From Komagataeibacter sp. FNDCF1 (lineage in GTDB: Bacteria; Pseudomonadota; Alphaproteobacteria; Acetobacterales; Acetobacteraceae), in contig NZ_JAIWOT010000001.1 of assembly GCF_021295335.1 (NCBI RefSeq), positions 1,615,001 to 1,679,000 of the forward strand: 64,000 nt of DNA, in the 5' to 3' direction. Positions 38,205 to 50,100 of this stretch are shown one piece after another; position 1 is the first letter of the stretch, and each line of letters begins with the position of its first letter. A program made the translations under genes and the position numbers. The notes beneath the pieces are model-generated. The model ran no database searches. It was not told the origin of the DNA and worked only from the letters and a program-made list of their open reading frames with translations.

Positions 38205-40175
38205 ATGGCAACGATCCTGATCCCCCTTCTCATCCTCTGTCCGCTTGTGGCGTCCCTGATCGCATTCGTCTTTGCCGGGCGCATGGGCGCACGCGGTATC
38301 GGAATGGTTGCCTGCGCCGGGGTGGGGCTTTCCGCCGTGATCAGCATCATCCTGTCCGTCATGCTCCTGTCCGGAGCGGGGACGCGGGTATTGCAGGTCA
38401 CGCTGTGGCCATGGATGCATATGCCCGGCCTGTCAGCGGACATCGCCTTCATGCTGGACCGGGTTTCCATGGTCATGATCCTGATCGTCACGATCGTGGG
38501 CTTGCTGATCCATGTCTATGCCGCCAGCTACATGTACCACGATGCGGGAATTGCCCGCTTTTTTGGCTGCATGACCCTGTTCGTGGCGGCCATGCTGCTA
38601 CTGGTGCTGGCATCCGACCTGCTGTGCCTGTTTATCGGGTGGGAAGGCGTGGGGCTGTGCTCCTGCCTGCTCATCGGGTTCTGGTACGACAACCCTGCGA
38701 ATACGGCAGCCGCCCGCAAGGCCTTTTACATGACACGCATGGGGGATGTGGCATTGCTGTGCGGGCTGCTGCTGCTGGCAACCGCCACGGGAGGCTCCCT
38801 GCGCATCGGAACCGTGCTGGCAGCGGTTGCGAACGGGCAGGTCGCCCCGGCCAGCGTAAACATGGCAGCACTTTTCATACTGGTGGGGGCCCTTGCCAAA
38901 TCGGCGCAAATCCCTTTCCAGACATGGCTGCCGGATGCCATGGCCGGGCCGACACCGACCTCCGCCCTGATCCATGCCGCGACAATGGTAACGGCAGGTG
39001 TCTACCTGATCGCACGACTGCATGGCCTGTTTGTCATGGCGGTACCCGTCATGGCGCTTATGGCCGTGCTCGGGGCGCTGACGCTGCTCATGGGGGCATG
39101 CACGGCGCTGGTGCAGTCCGATCTCAAGCGTATCCTTGCATGGTCCACGATCAGCCAGCTTGGCTACATGTTCCTTGCCCTGGGGTGCGGGGCATGGCAG
39201 GCGGCGCTGTTTCACCTGATGACCCATGCCTTCTTCAAGGCGCTGCTGTTCCTGACGGCGGGCGCCATCATCCTGCGCACCCGTCATGAGCAGGATATTT
39301 TCCATCTGGGCGGCCTGCGCCACGCCATGCCGGGACTGACCACGGCCTTTGTTGCAGGCGCATCCGCGCTGGCCGGCCTGCCACTGGTGACGGCCGGATT
39401 CTACAGCAAGGAAATGATCCTGTCGGGCGTATGGGCCGCCCATTTCACCCTGACGCATGGATGGACCCTGAGCGGACATCCATTGTGGGGGATGGCCCTG
39501 CTGGGGGCGTTCCTGACCGCGCTTTATATTTTCCGCTGCGTGTTCATCGTCTTTTGCGGGAAGGCGGGAACCAGGGCCGTGGGGCGGACGTCACGTCTCA
39601 TGAGCATTCCGCTGGGCTGCCTTTGTGTTCTCTCCCTGTTTGGCGGAGTCATTGAAATGCCTGATACGCGGCTTCCCCTGCACCTGTTCAGTGCCCTTCT
39701 TGATCCGGCGGCAGTGCCATCGCATGCGCATGAGCCTGCCTGGCTTGTGCTGGCGGGCGCGGGTGTGCCCCTTGCCGGGCTTGGGGTTGCATGGGTGTTG
39801 TGGGGACGTCCCTTGCCTGTCATGCGCGAAATACCCGGACAGGCATCCGTTATCCGTCCTGTCCGCACGGGGGGGGGCATGGATGCGCTATATGACCATC
39901 TGTTCGTGCAGCCCTTCCGCCTGCTGGTGTGGCTGACGCGGCTTGATATCCTCAATCATGCCATTACCGGAACAGGGCGGCTTACAAGGACGGCCAGCGC
40001 CCGGATTTTCAGGGCACGGGCCGGTTTTCTGGACAGGCTGGCCATACAGGCAACCCGCATGATCGGATGGGCGGATCACCTGCTGGGCCAGTGCCAGAAT
40101 GGCCGCGTGCGCTGGTATGCGGCATGGATCGCAAGCGGGCTGTGCGCGGGTCTTGCCATGGCGGTGCTGTCATGA
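38205..40175 (+). CDS. nuoL: NADH-quinone oxidoreductase subunit L
   Basis: A 656-residue antiporter-like subunit with about 16 helices and the long C-terminal lateral helix. The start at 38205 (MATILIPLLIL) has GGAAGGA upstream. Proton-path motifs are seen in GWEGVGLCSCLLIGFWY, KSAQIPFQTWLPDAMAGPTPTSALIHAATMVTAG (two adjoining parts) and DLKRILAWSTISQLGYM. The C-terminal part after residue 550 is amphipathic, as expected. nuoM starts within the stop codon. Confidence 0.95.
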   Translation: MATILIPLLILCPLVASLIAFVFAGRMGARGIGMVACAGVGLSAVISIILSVMLLSGAGTRVLQVTLWPWMHMPGLSADIAFMLDRVSMVMILIVTIVGLLIHVYAASYMYHDAGIARFFGCMTLFVAAMLLLVLASDLLCLFIGWEGVGLCSCLLIGFWYDNPANTAAARKAFYMTRMGDVALLCGLLLLATATGGSLRIGTVLAAVANGQVAPASVNMAALFILVGALAKSAQIPFQTWLPDAMAGPTPTSALIHAATMVTAGVYLIARLHGLFVMAVPVMALMAVLGALTLLMGACTALVQSDLKRILAWSTISQLGYMFLALGCGAWQAALFHLMTHAFFKALLFLTAGAIILRTRHEQDIFHLGGLRHAMPGLTTAFVAGASALAGLPLVTAGFYSKEMILSGVWAAHFTLTHGWTLSGHPLWGMALLGAFLTALYIFRCVFIVFCGKAGTRAVGRTSRLMSIPLGCLCVLSLFGGVIEMPDTRLPLHLFSALLDPAAVPSHAHEPAWLVLAGAGVPLAGLGVAWVLWGRPLPVMREIPGQASVIRPVRTGGGMDALYDHLFVQPFRLLVWLTRLDILNHAITGTGRLTRTASARIFRARAGFLDRLAIQATRMIGWADHLLGQCQNGRVRWYAAWIASGLCAGLAMAVLS

Positions 40176-41680
40176 ACGCCCTGCCCGCCCTTGTGCTGTT
40201 ACCCATCATGGGGGGAGGACTGGCCTGGATGACCGGGCGCATGCTGCCCGATGTCACCCCATCCAGGCACAATGCATCATGGTGGGTGGTGCTTGCGACC
40301 CTGACTGTGGAAACGCTGGTACTCGCAATGGTCACTTTCGCCCATCATGCCCATCCGGGGCCATGGCTGGAGCATTTTTCCATGCCATGGATCCCGGCCA
40401 TGGGTATTGCGGTCAGGCTGGACATGGACGGTCTTTCGCTATCGCTTGTCTGGCTTTCGCTTATCCTGTGCTTTCTGTGCACCTTCCTTGCCACAGGTCG
40501 GGTCACGGCCCATGCCGGGGCATTCCATTTCCTTTTCCTTGCAACTCTTACGGGCATTATCGGAACATTCCTCGCAACCGACCTGTTCCTGTTCTTCTTT
40601 TTCTGGGAACTGATGCTGGTGCCGATGTTCGTGCTGATCGCCGCATGGGGGCATGAGGACAGGCAGCGCGCCGCCATGAAGTTTTTCATGTTTACGCAGG
40701 GCAGCGGACTGCTCATGCTGCTTTCCATCCTTGGTCTGGTCATTGCGCATGCCCGGCAGACCGGCGTGCTGACGTTCGACTACTTCGCGCTGGCCCACAC
40801 GCCGCTGTCTCCCGCCCTGTCCATGCTGCTCATGGCGGGGTTCTTCATCGCCTTTGCCGTCAAGCTGCCTGTCGTGCCGGTCCATGTCTGGCTGCCCGAT
40901 GCCCACACGCAGGCGCCCACGGCGGCCAGCGTGCTGCTGGCGGGTATCCTGCTCAAGACCGGAGGGTACGGCATGATCCGCTTCAATGTCATGCTGTTCC
41001 CCGATGCGGCCAGCCGTTTCGCCCCCATTGCCATGGGGCTTGGCGTTGCCGGCATCCTGTACGGGGCGTGGCTGTCCTGTGCGCAGGATGATGTCAAACG
41101 CCTGATCGCCTACAGCAGCATAAGCCATATGGGCTTCGTACTGCTTGGCATCTTTGCCGGTTCACGCATGGGCATGCAGGGGGCAATCATGCAGATGCTG
41201 GCCCATGGATTGGGCACAGCGGCACTTTTCCTGATTGCAGGAGCCATTCAGGACCGGCTGCATACACGTGACATGTATCGGATTGGCGGGTTATGGGCAG
41301 CCATGCCACGACTGTCCGGCACGGGCGTATTCTTTGCCGTGGCGTCACTCGGGATGCCGGGGCTGGGTAATTTTACGGGCGAATTCCTTGTCCTGCTGGC
41401 AACATGGCATGTCAGTCCAGAGACCGCGACGCTGGCGGCCATGGGGCTTGTCCCTGCCGCCATCTATGCGCTGCGAATGGTCAACCGCATATTCCTGGCG
41501 GCGCCTCGGGCAGACCTGCCTTCGCCAGAGGACTTTCCGGCCCGGCATATGGCGGTTTTCGCCTGCATCATGACCTTCCTGATCGTGCTGGGCCTTTATC
41601 CACAGCCTTTTACGACTTTTTCCGCCCCATCTTCTCCGTCCGTTACGACAACGGCCCGCCAGGAGGATCACGCGCCATGA
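40172..41680 (+). CDS. nuoM: NADH-quinone oxidoreductase subunit M
   Basis: A 502-residue antiporter-like subunit. FFFWELMLVPMFVLIAAWG holds the conserved glutamate. KLPVVPVHVWLPDAHTQAPT and DDVKRLIAYSSISHMGF are the repeated lysine and loop motifs. The start at 40172 overlaps the nuoL stop by 4 nt, and the stop overlaps the nuoN start by 4 nt. Confidence 0.95.
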   Translation: MNALPALVLLPIMGGGLAWMTGRMLPDVTPSRHNASWWVVLATLTVETLVLAMVTFAHHAHPGPWLEHFSMPWIPAMGIAVRLDMDGLSLSLVWLSLILCFLCTFLATGRVTAHAGAFHFLFLATLTGIIGTFLATDLFLFFFFWELMLVPMFVLIAAWGHEDRQRAAMKFFMFTQGSGLLMLLSILGLVIAHARQTGVLTFDYFALAHTPLSPALSMLLMAGFFIAFAVKLPVVPVHVWLPDAHTQAPTAASVLLAGILLKTGGYGMIRFNVMLFPDAASRFAPIAMGLGVAGILYGAWLSCAQDDVKRLIAYSSISHMGFVLLGIFAGSRMGMQGAIMQMLAHGLGTAALFLIAGAIQDRLHTRDMYRIGGLWAAMPRLSGTGVFFAVASLGMPGLGNFTGEFLVLLATWHVSPETATLAAMGLVPAAIYALRMVNRIFLAAPRADLPSPEDFPARHMAVFACIMTFLIVLGLYPQPFTTFSAPSSPSVTTTARQEDHAP

Positions 41681-43131
41681 TCGGGCATGATGTTTTCCTG
41701 CCGATGCCAGTGATGGTGGTCTCTTCAGGCATCATGGTCATGCTTGCCGCAACGACATGGCGGCGTTCGGTGGAACGCAGCTTTCTGGGTGGCATGGTGA
41801 CACTGCTGCTGGCCCTTGCGGCCACGGGGTACCATACGGGCAGACTGCCCGATAATGGCGGCAGCCTGTTCATTCAAGACCAATGGGCAAGCCATACAGC
41901 TATCCTGATCGTATTTTCCAGCCTGTGCATCCTGCTCATGGCATGGCGGGATGCGGGGCATGACAAAACCACGCTGGTGGATGAATATCCCCTGCTGTTC
42001 ATGCTGGGCACGCTTGGCGCGCTGGCCATGGTCTTCAGCGCAAATTACATGTCTTTTTTCCTGGGGCTGGAAATACTGGGCATCTCCCTCATGGGACTTG
42101 TGACCTTCCGGCACCGCCTTTTCATGTCGGGGTGTGAAGCGGCGATGAAATACCTGATCCTGTCCGGGGTTTCTTCCGCCATTCTCCTGTTCGGTATCGG
42201 TCTGGCCTATGGCATTACGGGGTCGCTGCGGTTCATGCCGCCCATCGTGGCAGGGGATGCGCATGCCGCATTGCCCATTGCCGCCACGGTCATGATCCTT
42301 GTCGGCATGTTCTTCAAACTTTCTGCCGTCCCCTTCCATATGTGGCTGCCTGACGTGATGGAGGGCGCGCCCGTTCCCGTGGCGGCGTTTTTGGCCGTGG
42401 TTTCCAAAATTGCGATATTTTCGTCCCTTGTCCGCTATTTCGGGACGGGAAACCAGCCGCCATTTCTCAATGACATCCTGTATGTCGTCATTACCGTGAC
42501 CATTCTGGGCGGCAACCTGCTTGCATTGCGTCAGACCAGCCTCATACGGCTTCTGGCCGGTTCATCCATTGCGCATGTGGGGTATCTGCTGATTGCTTTT
42601 ATTTGCCCCGGCCGCCTGCAATCGGGGGCCATCACCGTTTATCTGGTAGCCTATACCGCCAGTACATTGGGTGTTTTTGCAACCATGACCGCCCTCGCCG
42701 CCCATGAAGGACCAGATGGCACGGTGACCGCGCAGTGGAAGGGTGTGTTTTTCAGCCACCCATTCCTGGCTTCGGCCATGTCGCTCATGCTGCTTTCGCT
42801 TGCGGGCATTCCACCGGGCATCGGCTTTTTTGCGAAATTCGAAATCGCGGCAACCGGCGTTGAAGACCAGCGTGGCCTGCTGCTGTGCGTACTCATAATC
42901 GGCAGCATTATCGGGTTGTATTATTACCTGAACATCATCCGTATCATGACGACAGCCCCCGCGTTACCATCTGCCGGCCAGAACCGCCGCGGCCGTCCGG
43001 AACTGGCGGCACTTGTCATCGTTCTGAGCGTAATCGTGGCAATCGGAGGGATTTTCCCCACCCGCGCCATCCATCCACTTCTGCCTGCCCCCGCCCTCCC
43101 GCCTGAAGCGCAGGGCAGGATGGTACATTGA
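41677..43131 (+). CDS. nuoN: NADH-quinone oxidoreductase subunit N
   Basis: A 484-residue antiporter-like subunit ending the nuo set. AGGAGG lies 10 nt upstream of ATG 41677. FFLGLEILGISLMGLVTF, FKLSAVPFHMWLPDVMEGAP and LIRLLAGSSIAHVGYLL are the helix and loop motifs shared with NuoL and NuoM. No extra alphaproteobacterial genes, such as NDUFS4/NDUFA12 homologues, are inserted anywhere in the operon. Confidence 0.95.
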   Translation: MIGHDVFLPMPVMVVSSGIMVMLAATTWRRSVERSFLGGMVTLLLALAATGYHTGRLPDNGGSLFIQDQWASHTAILIVFSSLCILLMAWRDAGHDKTTLVDEYPLLFMLGTLGALAMVFSANYMSFFLGLEILGISLMGLVTFRHRLFMSGCEAAMKYLILSGVSSAILLFGIGLAYGITGSLRFMPPIVAGDAHAALPIAATVMILVGMFFKLSAVPFHMWLPDVMEGAPVPVAAFLAVVSKIAIFSSLVRYFGTGNQPPFLNDILYVVITVTILGGNLLALRQTSLIRLLAGSSIAHVGYLLIAFICPGRLQSGAITVYLVAYTASTLGVFATMTALAAHEGPDGTVTAQWKGVFFSHPFLASAMSLMLLSLAGIPPGIGFFAKFEIAATGVEDQRGLLLCVLIIGSIIGLYYYLNIIRIMTTAPALPSAGQNRRGRPELAALVIVLSVIVAIGGIFPTRAIHPLLPAPALPPEAQGRMVH

Positions 43132-43174
43132 CGGGCCTGTTTCCGGTTATCCACAACATGAAAAGGATTTTCCC

Positions 43175-43675
43175 ATGTCCTCTCGTGTCTTTCACATACT
43201 GGCGCAAAAAGGCAGTACGGTCATTACCGTCCGGGCAGATGACCCCATACTGGGTGTCGCCACCATATTGGCGCAGCATAATATCGGCGGTGCGCCCGTT
43301 CTTGGCCCTGATGAACAGCTGGTCGGTCTTGTATCGGAAAAGGGCATTGTCCATGCGCTATCCCAACGCGGTGCGGACATAGCCACCCTGACAGCCAGGG
43401 ATATCATGACAAAGGATATGCCGACCGCAACACCCGATGACAGTATTTATGATATTGCCTGCCGCATGACATATTCCCGCAACCGGCATGTACCCGTGCT
43501 GGAAAACGGAAAACTGGCGGGGCTGGTCAGTATTGGGGATATTGTCAAGCTGCGTGCCGAAAATGCGGAACAGGAAGCGCGTGAACTGCAGGACTATGTA
43601 ACAGGTAGCGACCATGGGGCCGTCCAGCCCCCCAACGATCCGCCCCCCGTGCAATGCGGGGATAAGAAAAGCTGA
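43175..43675 (+). CDS. Two-CBS-domain protein
   Basis: A 166-residue cytoplasmic protein made of a CBS pair (Bateman module). CBS1 spans about residues 8-65 (TVITVRADDPILGVATILAQ; GAPVLGPDEQLVGLVSEKGIV) and CBS2 about 73-130 (IMTKDMPTATPDDSIYDIAC; RHVPVLENGKLAGLVSIGDI). CBS pairs bind adenine nucleotides or NADH and often sense energy state. It starts 43 nt after nuoN with AAAAGGA ahead of its ATG, so it may be read through from the nuo operon. No catalytic domain is attached. Confidence 0.9.
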   Translation: MSSRVFHILAQKGSTVITVRADDPILGVATILAQHNIGGAPVLGPDEQLVGLVSEKGIVHALSQRGADIATLTARDIMTKDMPTATPDDSIYDIACRMTYSRNRHVPVLENGKLAGLVSIGDIVKLRAENAEQEARELQDYVTGSDHGAVQPPNDPPPVQCGDKKS

Positions 43676-44172
43676 TCTTTCCTGTTTGCACGGACAATAT
43701 AAAGCCACCTTACCCCTGCGACGGGTCATGCATTCCATACATGACATGCCGGGGCCTGCACGCTTCCGCCCATATCGGATGACACTGCTGTTCCTGTTGC
43801 CATGAATGGCGGTCAATGAACCCGGCTTGCAACGGTTTTGCGCCGGTCAGGAAGTAATCATGCCATTCCTGCTTCAAAAGCGGGAGCCGAGACCGCCGGG
43901 ATATGACTGATATCTCCCGCTTATTTCCGGTGGGGCTCACCAGCGGGGAAATCACCGTCCAAGAAGGCTGGCCACAATGCCAGACTGGCGGTGGCTGTCA
44001 GTCATGACCTTGTGACGACGGATGCACACGGGCCGGATCCCGTTATCCTTCATGAGACGCCCAGCGCGACGTTCCCCGGCATCACGCCCGCCCTCCCCGA
44101 GTTCCATGACCGGACGCGGCCGTCCGCAGGAGCCGTTCGTATCTCTGGCGCCCTGTTCGTACAGCCTGGCAT
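43676..44172. other. Intergenic region between CBS gene and giant repeat gene
   Basis: About 500 bases between convergent genes. I see no clear rho-independent terminator, gene or RNA; a few short GC dyads (for example GGACGCGGCCGTCC near 44113) lack a T-run. Confidence 0.5.
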
Positions 44173-47100
44173 TCAGTGATTGATCAGATCACGGCTGCGC
44201 GCATGCGCCGCTCTCTGGCCAATCTGGCGCATCTGCGCACGCAGTCCCTTTTTGCCGGGAGCAGGCTCGGCCGCGTGGTGGCTGCCACGATGGAAGTCGG
44301 GATTGAAGGCAAGCCAGTTCATGTCCTGCTCCACCACCTGCATCGCCTGCTCCACTGCCCGAGGAACGGACGGGTCATCAGCCATCTGCCACGCGGGATG
44401 TTCGTGCCCGATCACCACATGCACATCGACTTCCGCCTCATGACCATATTCATCACGACCGACAAGGGTCAGGTCGATGGAACCGGTGGCGTCATCCGGC
44501 GCGGTCATGGAAAAGCAACGGCGATCCGCATCGAACGAGACCCAGTCAGGCAGCGGCGCGCCACCGGCCTGGCGTGCCGTAATGGTCAGGTTGAGGTCCG
44601 TTCCATCCGAACTGATGAAGGCACCGGCGGGCACATCAACATCATAGTGCTGATTGGTCGTCACAAAGCGATAAAGCGACGTGCCGCGTATCCATGTCTG
44701 GTGCGCGACGCCAAAACCCCGCTGGAACTCATTCTCGAACGCATCCTCCACCGATGTCTTGAGCAGGTTGGATGAACTGAGATCATTGTTCAGGGTCGAA
44801 CCGGAAAGGGCGGGATTACCCTCCTGCTGCGTCACGTTCGTATTCAGCATCACGGGGGACTGCGAGACGTGGCTGGTCTCATCCGCCATCAATGCCGAGA
44901 CATCAACCACATGTGCCGCATTACCCGCCGCCAGCGTGCTGCCGGTTTCCACCAATGCGGCAGACAGCCCACCGGGCATGCCGGTAAAGCCGGTCACAGC
45001 GGCAAAATGCAGTTCCGCGCCGGCAGGCAGCACCAGGGCCGCCGTGGCGGAAACGGACGTGCCTACATCCTGCCAGGTCCTGCCACCATCGGTTGAATAC
45101 TGCCATGTGCCCTGGGTGGTCGGGTTGGCTGTATTGCCCACAATGGCAATACCCTGAAGATGGTCGGCCACAGAACCATCGGGGTTGGAGGCGCTGCGCT
45201 GCTGATCGGTCTGATCCGAAAAGGTCGGCCCGAACAGACTGGCAACGCTATCGCCCTTCACGTCCTGCCTGCTGGTGTATTCGGATGGCAGGGTCGCGCT
45301 ACCGCTTGCCACCGGTGCGTCATTGACCGGTATGACACCCGTCGTCACCCGCACGGATGTCGTATCCAGCGCGGTGCCGCCGCCGGTCTGGCTGACATCA
45401 ACCCCTGTTGCAGCACCGGTTATGGCATTACCCGCCACAGCCTTGCCATCCGCACCGGTAAAGGCGGTAGCGGCCGTGTTATCGATCACCGTTGCCGTCA
45501 GCGCGATGTTCGACGGGTCACCGTTGAAGTTCGGCGCGGGCTGGAACCATACCTGCGCATCCTTGGGCAGCACCAGCGCATTGGTGGCGGAAAGACCGCC
45601 TGGAAGTGCCTGCGCCGCGCCACCGGCCACGGAATACATCCATGTACCCTCATTGGGCGGGGTTGCATCACCGGTAATGGCAACACCGCCCAACCCATTC
45701 GGGTCCGTCGAGGTAAACAGTTGCGAGACCGTCTCCTTCGTGCCGGTCTGGTCTTCCAGCCCCGGCGGAATGGCAACCGCCACATGGCTGTCCGGTGTAA
45801 CCGTGACAGTCAGCGGCTGGCTGTTGGTGCTGACAGACCCGTTGGAGTGGTCATGCTGCATCTGGGTTATGTTCACGCCCGTCAGGGCCGTGGCAGTCCC
45901 ATCAAGCGCCTGCCCGGTCACACTGGTGGCGATACCGTTGCTGGTGCCGGTTATCGGCACGTCGGTCGAGGTCTCGACAACCTTCGTGGTCAGGCTGCCC
46001 GGTGTGCCGGTAAAGTTCGGCACGGGATCAAAGCGCAATTTAGCCTGATCGCCCAGCACCAGGGCATTGCTGCCCGACACGTCGGCGGGCACGGCTGTCC
46101 ATGTCCTGCCGCCATCGGTCGAATACTGCCACGTACCTTCGGTTGCGGGGTTGGCCGTATTGCCGGTAATGGCCACGCCGCCCAGATGGTCGGCGGTGGA
46201 ACCGGTGGGGTCGGCCGTGCCCTGCTGGGCGTCGGACCCGTCCTGCACGGCATCGGAGTACAGGCCCGCAACCGTGGCGCCCGTATTGGCGCCGTCGGCA
46301 CCGTTGGATGTCACGTCCGGCAGCGTATAGGGGCCAGCCGCCATGGCTGGCGGGTCATTGACCGGCGTGACCGCCGTGGACAGGTCAACCGTGCCGACGC
46401 TGAGTGCTGTCTGCCCGCCACGCATCGAGACATCGGCGCCCGCGACGGCCATCGTGCCGGAATCCAGCGCCGCACCGGTCAGCGGCGTGCCATCCGCCGT
46501 GGTCAGGGCCTGCCCGTTCGCCCCCACAAGGACCGGGCTGCCCGATGAGGCGCCCGAATTGTCAATCAGCACGACCTTGAGGTCATCACCACTGGCGGGC
46601 TGGCCGTTATAGTTGGCCGCGGGCGTAAACTGCAGCTGCGCGTCCCTGGAAAGCACAAGCGCATCCGTGGTCGAGACGGAAGCCGAAAGCGGCGTCCATG
46701 TCCTGCCGCCATCGGTCGAATATGACCAGGTACCTGCCGCCGTGGGCGTGTAGCCCACAACGGCCACGCCGGCCATGGTGTTGGCGGTGGAGCCATCGGG
46801 ATTGGTGGCATTCTCCTGCTGGTCGGTCCGGTCCGAGAAATAACCGCCGAACAGCCCCTGCACCGTAGCCGACTGCGGCGTATCTTCCGTAACCTGCCAC
46901 GAAGCGGGCTGGTCCCCCGTTACCGGTGCCGCATCCGGGTTGCTGTTATCGGCCACCACATTCGGGGCGTCATTCACGTTGTCATCCATCAGCGCAACGC
47001 TATCTGTGGCCGATGAATAGGCGGAACCCGGCGTGTTGATGCCCGTGCCCAGCCCCGCCACGGCGGGCAGCGCGGAAATGCTGCCATTGGCCGCACCATC

Positions 47101-50100
47101 AAACTGGTCCCACGCGCGGAAGGTCAGGGCATCATTGACCTTACCGTTCCAGTTCGGGTCTGTGGACTGGAAGTAGACCCGTGCCTGCCCGTTATCGATC
47201 AGGTGGAGGACATTGCCAGCGCCTACTCCGTTGCTCACGCCACTACCGGCAAATTCGGTCCATGTGCTGCCATTATCGGTGCTGTACCACCATGTGCCGT
47301 GTGTGGCGTCGGCACTGGTAATGGCGATGCCGGGCTGCGCTGTCGCACCCGCCACACCTTGGCCCGTCAGGCCCGCGCCATCGGGGTCAGTCACGTTGCC
47401 CGCGCCCCCCGTTGCCCCTGCATAGCCCACAAGCCGGGAAACCGCCGTACCCACAGCGCCCTGTGGCGGGGCTGAATCCTCCTGCGCATCATTCAGGGCA
47501 ACCGGGACCGAGGGATCAAGGACCGGGGAGTCATTGACGGCGGTGACCGTAATCGTGCCGTTGGTGACGATGGGCGCACTCGTCCCGTTTTCATAGACCG
47601 ATATGCTCACATTGCGCGAACCCGCGACGGGCGTATCGGAACTGTCGTAATATGTCAGGCTGGCCAGCGTACCCTGCCAGTCCCTGAGCGTGGTGGTGGC
47701 GCCCGCGGTCAAGGTCAGGGTGCCGGTTGCGCTGTCGCGGCTCGCGGTAATGCCGCCCGCCGTGGTGGCGGCCAGCACGTCCTCTGCCGTGGCGGAACCG
47801 ATCTGTACCACCACCTGCCGGATCGATCCCGTACCCGTGCCCGATGCATCCTCTACCGAGATATGGGAACCCAGACTGATCTCGGCCGTCGTGGCGGGGG
47901 CATCATTGGGTTCGGTAAAGGTGGTGGCAAAGGTGGCGCCGCCAACACTTACCTGCGTGAACATGGGCGCGCTGGTCTGCACGCCCCCCGTACCCTGCGC
48001 GCCAGTAGTGGCCTGCTGGCCCGCAAGGTTGGTATTGCCATCGGAGAACGTGGCCCCCAGCGTGACGTCAAGCTGTGTTGCCGGATCACTCGCGGTGGGC
48101 GTGTAGGTATAGGTCAGGTCCTGCGCCAGTGTTGCGATGTTGGTCCTGGTGGCGTTTGCATTGAACGTGAACTGCAGCACGCCACCCGTTTCGGTATAGG
48201 TACCGATTGCGATGCCGCTCACGCTCACCTGTCCGCCCACCATGCTCACGTCGGTGCCCGCCGCGCCAAAGCTGTCCGTGGCCGAAGGGGCGGCCTTGCC
48301 ATCAACATAACGCTGCACCGTCAGCATGGTACCGGCATAGGTGTAGGTGCCGCTTTCCTGTGTGGTCAGCGTATCGAGTTCGTGATCATCCACCGTTACG
48401 CCGCCATCGCCGAGTGCCGTGGCGGTGCCAGCGGTGGTGGCATGGGGCGTGGTGTCCTGCCAGCCTGCAATGGTGGGCGCGGTATCGGGCAGTTCATAGG
48501 CCAGGTCGGCATGGGTGGCACTTATGCCACTGGTTGAATCCGCATCGGGGCTGACAACGGTTGTGGCAGACGTTACCCCGCCATCATGGTTGTAGACCTC
48601 CGTCTCGCCGGCGGGCACGCCAGACGTTCCCCCCGTGGTGGGCACGTCAATTTCCGCCATGGATAGGGATGATGCAGGCGTGCCATAAACGGGCACCAGC
48701 GCCACATAGTCGCCTTTGTCATCGGTCTGGATGCCGGTCTGCACAAGGCCGGTGGCATAGGTGCCGTCCTGCCCGCGCGCGGTAACCATAACGTCTACGC
48801 CCTTCAGTGGGGTATCGATGGCGCTGTCATAGATACCGGGCGTGTTGCCCAGTGCCTGCCAGATCTGGCCTGACAGGGTACCCAGCCCCATCGTGACCGA
48901 GCGTTCATAGGTATCGGCTGGGTTGGTGCCCGTTGTGCCGTTCTGCCCGGCCGAGCCATCGCGGCTCTGTTCCGTTCCGCCCGCAGTGGCAGGCTGGGCA
49001 CCGGCCAGCGATTCCCACGTCACACTGGTCGTGGTCTGCGCTAGCCCGGCCGTCAGGTCGGACAGCTTGACCGTATAGGTCACGGTCTCGCTGGCACCGG
49101 CGGCCAGCGTCAGGCCACTGGTGGTCACGCCGTCCGCATCCGCGCCCGCCACGCTGCCGCTGGCATTGATCCTGGTATCCACCGTGCCAGCACCCGTGGC
49201 CGCAACAGCGCCATCAACGGTTTCCTGCTTCGCCACCAGCGGGTCATTGAGGGCGACATCATAGGCCGTGGCATCGCCTGTATTGGTCAGGGTATCGGTA
49301 AAGGTGACGGTATCATCGGTGTAGTTGATCGCGGTGACAGCCTTGCCCAGCGTAACCGCGGGTTCCCTGACCGTTTCGCTTACGGTGGATGGGGACGTGG
49401 ATATGGGTGTCGATGTGGAGGTTGGTGACGTACTGGCCGTCAGGCTCTCGCTGAAGGCGGCATTACCATCCTTGTTGGCCGTGGTATTGAGCACCGTGCC
49501 CGCCACCTGGATGATGGCATAGTTGGGAACGGGCGATGTATCATTGTTGGTGACGGTGCCGAGATTGATGGTGAGCACGGTCTGGCCGGAGGAATCCGTT
49601 GTCACGCCGGTTATGGCCGCACCGGTACCGTTAAGCGCGGCCTCCGCCGCAGCCGTAAGCGCGAAGGTCTTGCCGCCATCGTACATGGTCAGGGCCGGTG
49701 TCGTCCCCTCGGTGTACTGCTCGGCACTGCCAGGGCTGGTCGAGGTGATCTCCCCGTTCGGGCTGGCCAGCAGCAGGCGCAGCGATGTGGGGTCAAGCTG
49801 CACGTTGTCCGGCACCGTGAGGGTCAGCGTCACGGCCTGGTTCTGCCCTTCGGGGATCGAGACCTCGCCCTGCAGGGTGATCCGGTCGCCGGGCACGGTA
49901 TCGGCCGCAGTAACGGGTGTTGTGGGGGAAATGCCGCTGGTGGTGGCGTTGCTCTCCCCCACGATGTCGAGCACGGACGTGAAATTGCCAACCGCGGGCG
50001 CATCGCTGACCGTGCCCTTGAACGCTTCAGGCACGTCCTGCGGTGTCACCGGCGCACCCCCCGATCCGGACGAACTGCCCGATGGCGGCATGAATTCGTT

